Part shown: in pieces, positions 62,919 to 64,000 of the stretch
Layout: each line of letters starts with the position of its first letter
How positions within the stretch are numbered: position 1 is the stretch's first letter
Assembly: GCF_027111355.2 (NCBI RefSeq)
Contig: NZ_CP114291.2
Span: 1,426,001 to 1,490,000, forward strand
DNA: 64,000 nucleotides
Reading direction: 5' to 3'
Source of the DNA: Flavobacterium eburneipallidum
GTDB taxonomy: Bacteria > Bacteroidota > Bacteroidia > Flavobacteriales > Flavobacteriaceae
Translations under genes and position numbers: made by a program
Notes under the pieces: generated by a model
The model's database searches: none
Told to the model about the DNA's origin: nothing
The model's input: only the letters and a program-made list of their open reading frames with translations

Positions 62919-64000
62919 TTAATTTATTTCGTCCAATAAATCTTGATAAGTTATTTTTGGTGAAGGAAAATTATTTTCAGTATTAGCCACTTTCACTCGA
63001 ATCGCTCTTAATCCAGAAACGCCTTGTAAATCTTCTACCTCAAATTGTTCTATTTTGGGTTCCAATATTTTTTTGTGTTGCAAGTATTTGATGTATTTTA
63101 AATATTCGTTTTCTTCAGCAACTTGAGAAAATACAATCGTAATTTTTTCTTTTTCGGTGATGCGTTCTTTCGATCCTTTTATGTGTGCTTTATCGATTCG
63201 TTTTTTGACCACTTCATAGCGTGCATTGTAAGTTCCATCCACATCAAAACGTTTTTCGTCCATTCGAAAACGGATAGAAAGTGGCGAACTAAATACCAAA
63301 ATCAACGAAGTAACATCCAATTGATACTGCAAAGTCGCTTTGAGCTGGTGGTGTTCCAATTCCATTTCGCACAAAGTTTGCAATTGCCACAAACGCAAAT
63401 TGTGCAAATACATCATGTCAAAAGGTTTTGTAGGCGAAATCGAAGCTCCAATATACAAATTGTGTTCCACGCCATCCGTTTTGAAGCGTTCGTAATAATG
63501 CGGATAAATTTGTTGGGCTTCCAGTTGTTTTCGGTCTAAAATCGAAGCTAGTTTTTTGTTGATTATGGACATGGCATTATCAAACTTTTTTCGTTCCTGA
63601 TAGAACAAACCTGTTTTTTCGTCAAGACTTTCAAAATACAAAAGTTCTGATTTTTCGTTTTTGGCATTGCCTTTCGTATTTTTTAAAATAGGATGAATTT
63701 CTTCTTCAATATAACGCTGAATCTGTTGTTCGGTGTCGGCTTTCAAAGGAAATTCCAATTCTTTTCGCATTGATTCTAATTCAAATTTGCGTTGTTCCAA
63801 AAGCACTAAATTTGATTTTGTGTCTTGATTTTCGAAAATTTCCAAAAGAGTAGTCAATTGGTTTTTCAGGTCTTTTTTTACCGTTTCATTTCGGTGTTCC
63901 GATGAACCTTTGATGTCAATTTGCCCGTACAAAGGATAGACATTTTTGAAAACTATTTCCTTAAAAATATAATCTTTGGTATGATTGCTGTTTTGAAAAT
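62919..64000 (-). CDS. C-terminal part of a large protein, family uncertain (GAF-type?)
   Basis: The frame is open to the window edge, so its start lies beyond. Reading from the edge gives NSNHTKDYIFKEIVFKNVYP, then LYGQIDIKGSSEHRNETVKK, and long helical, charged regions including a coiled-coil-like KNQLTTLLEIFENQDTKSNL. The C-terminal block LEHHQLKATLQYQLDVTSLI and FRMDEKRFDVDGTYNARYEV look conserved. It resembles the tail of large GAF-domain proteins of Flavobacteria in my memory, but I could not confirm that. An internal TTG at 63932 is not the true start. Confidence 0.65.
   Translation of the reverse strand, partial: FQNSNHTKDYIFKEIVFKNVYPLYGQIDIKGSSEHRNETVKKDLKNQLTTLLEIFENQDTKSNLVLLEQRKFELESMRKELEFPLKADTEQQIQRYIEEEIHPILKNTKGNAKNEKSELLYFESLDEKTGLFYQERKKFDNAMSIINKKLASILDRKQLEAQQIYPHYYERFKTDGVEHNLYIGASISPTKPFDMMYLHNLRLWQLQTLCEMELEHHQLKATLQYQLDVTSLILVFSSPLSIRFRMDEKRFDVDGTYNARYEVVKKRIDKAHIKGSKERITEKEKITIVFSQVAEENEYLKYIKYLQHKKILEPKIEQFEVEDLQGVSGLRAIRVKVANTENNFPSPKITYQDLLDEIN

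Overview
The window is a 64-kb chromosomal stretch of an AT-rich member of the Bacteroidota, most likely Flavobacterium or a close relative. The signs are the many promoters with the Bacteroidota -7 box (TAnnTTTG) and no obvious Shine-Dalgarno sites, two type IX secretion (T9SS type B) substrates, a DUF5723/OmpA protein, a PorT-like barrel, paired GSII and GSIII glutamine synthetases, a ProS type 3 enzyme and CHASE3/PAS kinases. All family assignments come from reading the proteins; no database was searched.

Layout. 1-6.4 kb is accessory: the N-terminal end of topoisomerase III, an AAA/DUF4143-type ATPase with a palindromic operator-like promoter, a zeta-toxin-like kinase overlapping a 48-residue partner, and a minus-strand group made of a three-Cys-motif protein (DUF5131, Gp37/Gp68), its partner TcmP and an unknown 208-residue protein. 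A 143-bp element that can fold as a cloverleaf lies before prfA. 6.5-10 kb holds prfA and an OmpA/TSP3 protein. 10-18.7 kb is an envelope and stress cluster on the minus strand: small membrane proteins, a barrel, YihY, a CHASE3-PAS-PAS histidine kinase, a lone receiver, an AraC-type regulator, an AI-2E-family permease and CsbD. 18.8-31 kb is metabolic: pyrF, an alpha/beta hydrolase, a duplicated 205-bp noncoding unit, katA, purU, terC, GSII and GSIII facing away from each other around a triplicated motif, and purM.

31-33.7 kb carries satD with three operator-like palindromes over its promoter and start codon, a frameshifted membrane-protein gene, a GNAT acetyltransferase and a DUF1508 protein. 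33.8-45.8 kb is housekeeping and envelope: an amidase, rimO, a FadL-type porin, a glycine-rich lipoprotein, proS, twin tRNA-Glu genes, rpsT, a response-regulator/kinase pair and typA. 45.8-48.4 kb is a scarred island bounded by an exact 30-bp inverted repeat: a beheaded XRE regulator, an Rhs C-terminal fragment with a candidate immunity gene, and a 222-bp broken copy of a gene that is intact 9.5 kb away. 48.4-64 kb holds two large T9SS cargo proteins, a possible kinase-fold protein, a propeller-like lipoprotein, a metallophosphoesterase-barrel fusion, an HD-Pycsar-effector-like membrane protein and the C-terminal part of a large unknown protein.

Several intergenic regions contain fold-back repeats, some with arms shared between loci. 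The strongest leads for something new are the TcmP cassette, the satD operator triplet, the cloverleaf element, the duplicated 205-bp unit between the hydrolase and katA, and the HD-Pycsar-like fusion.
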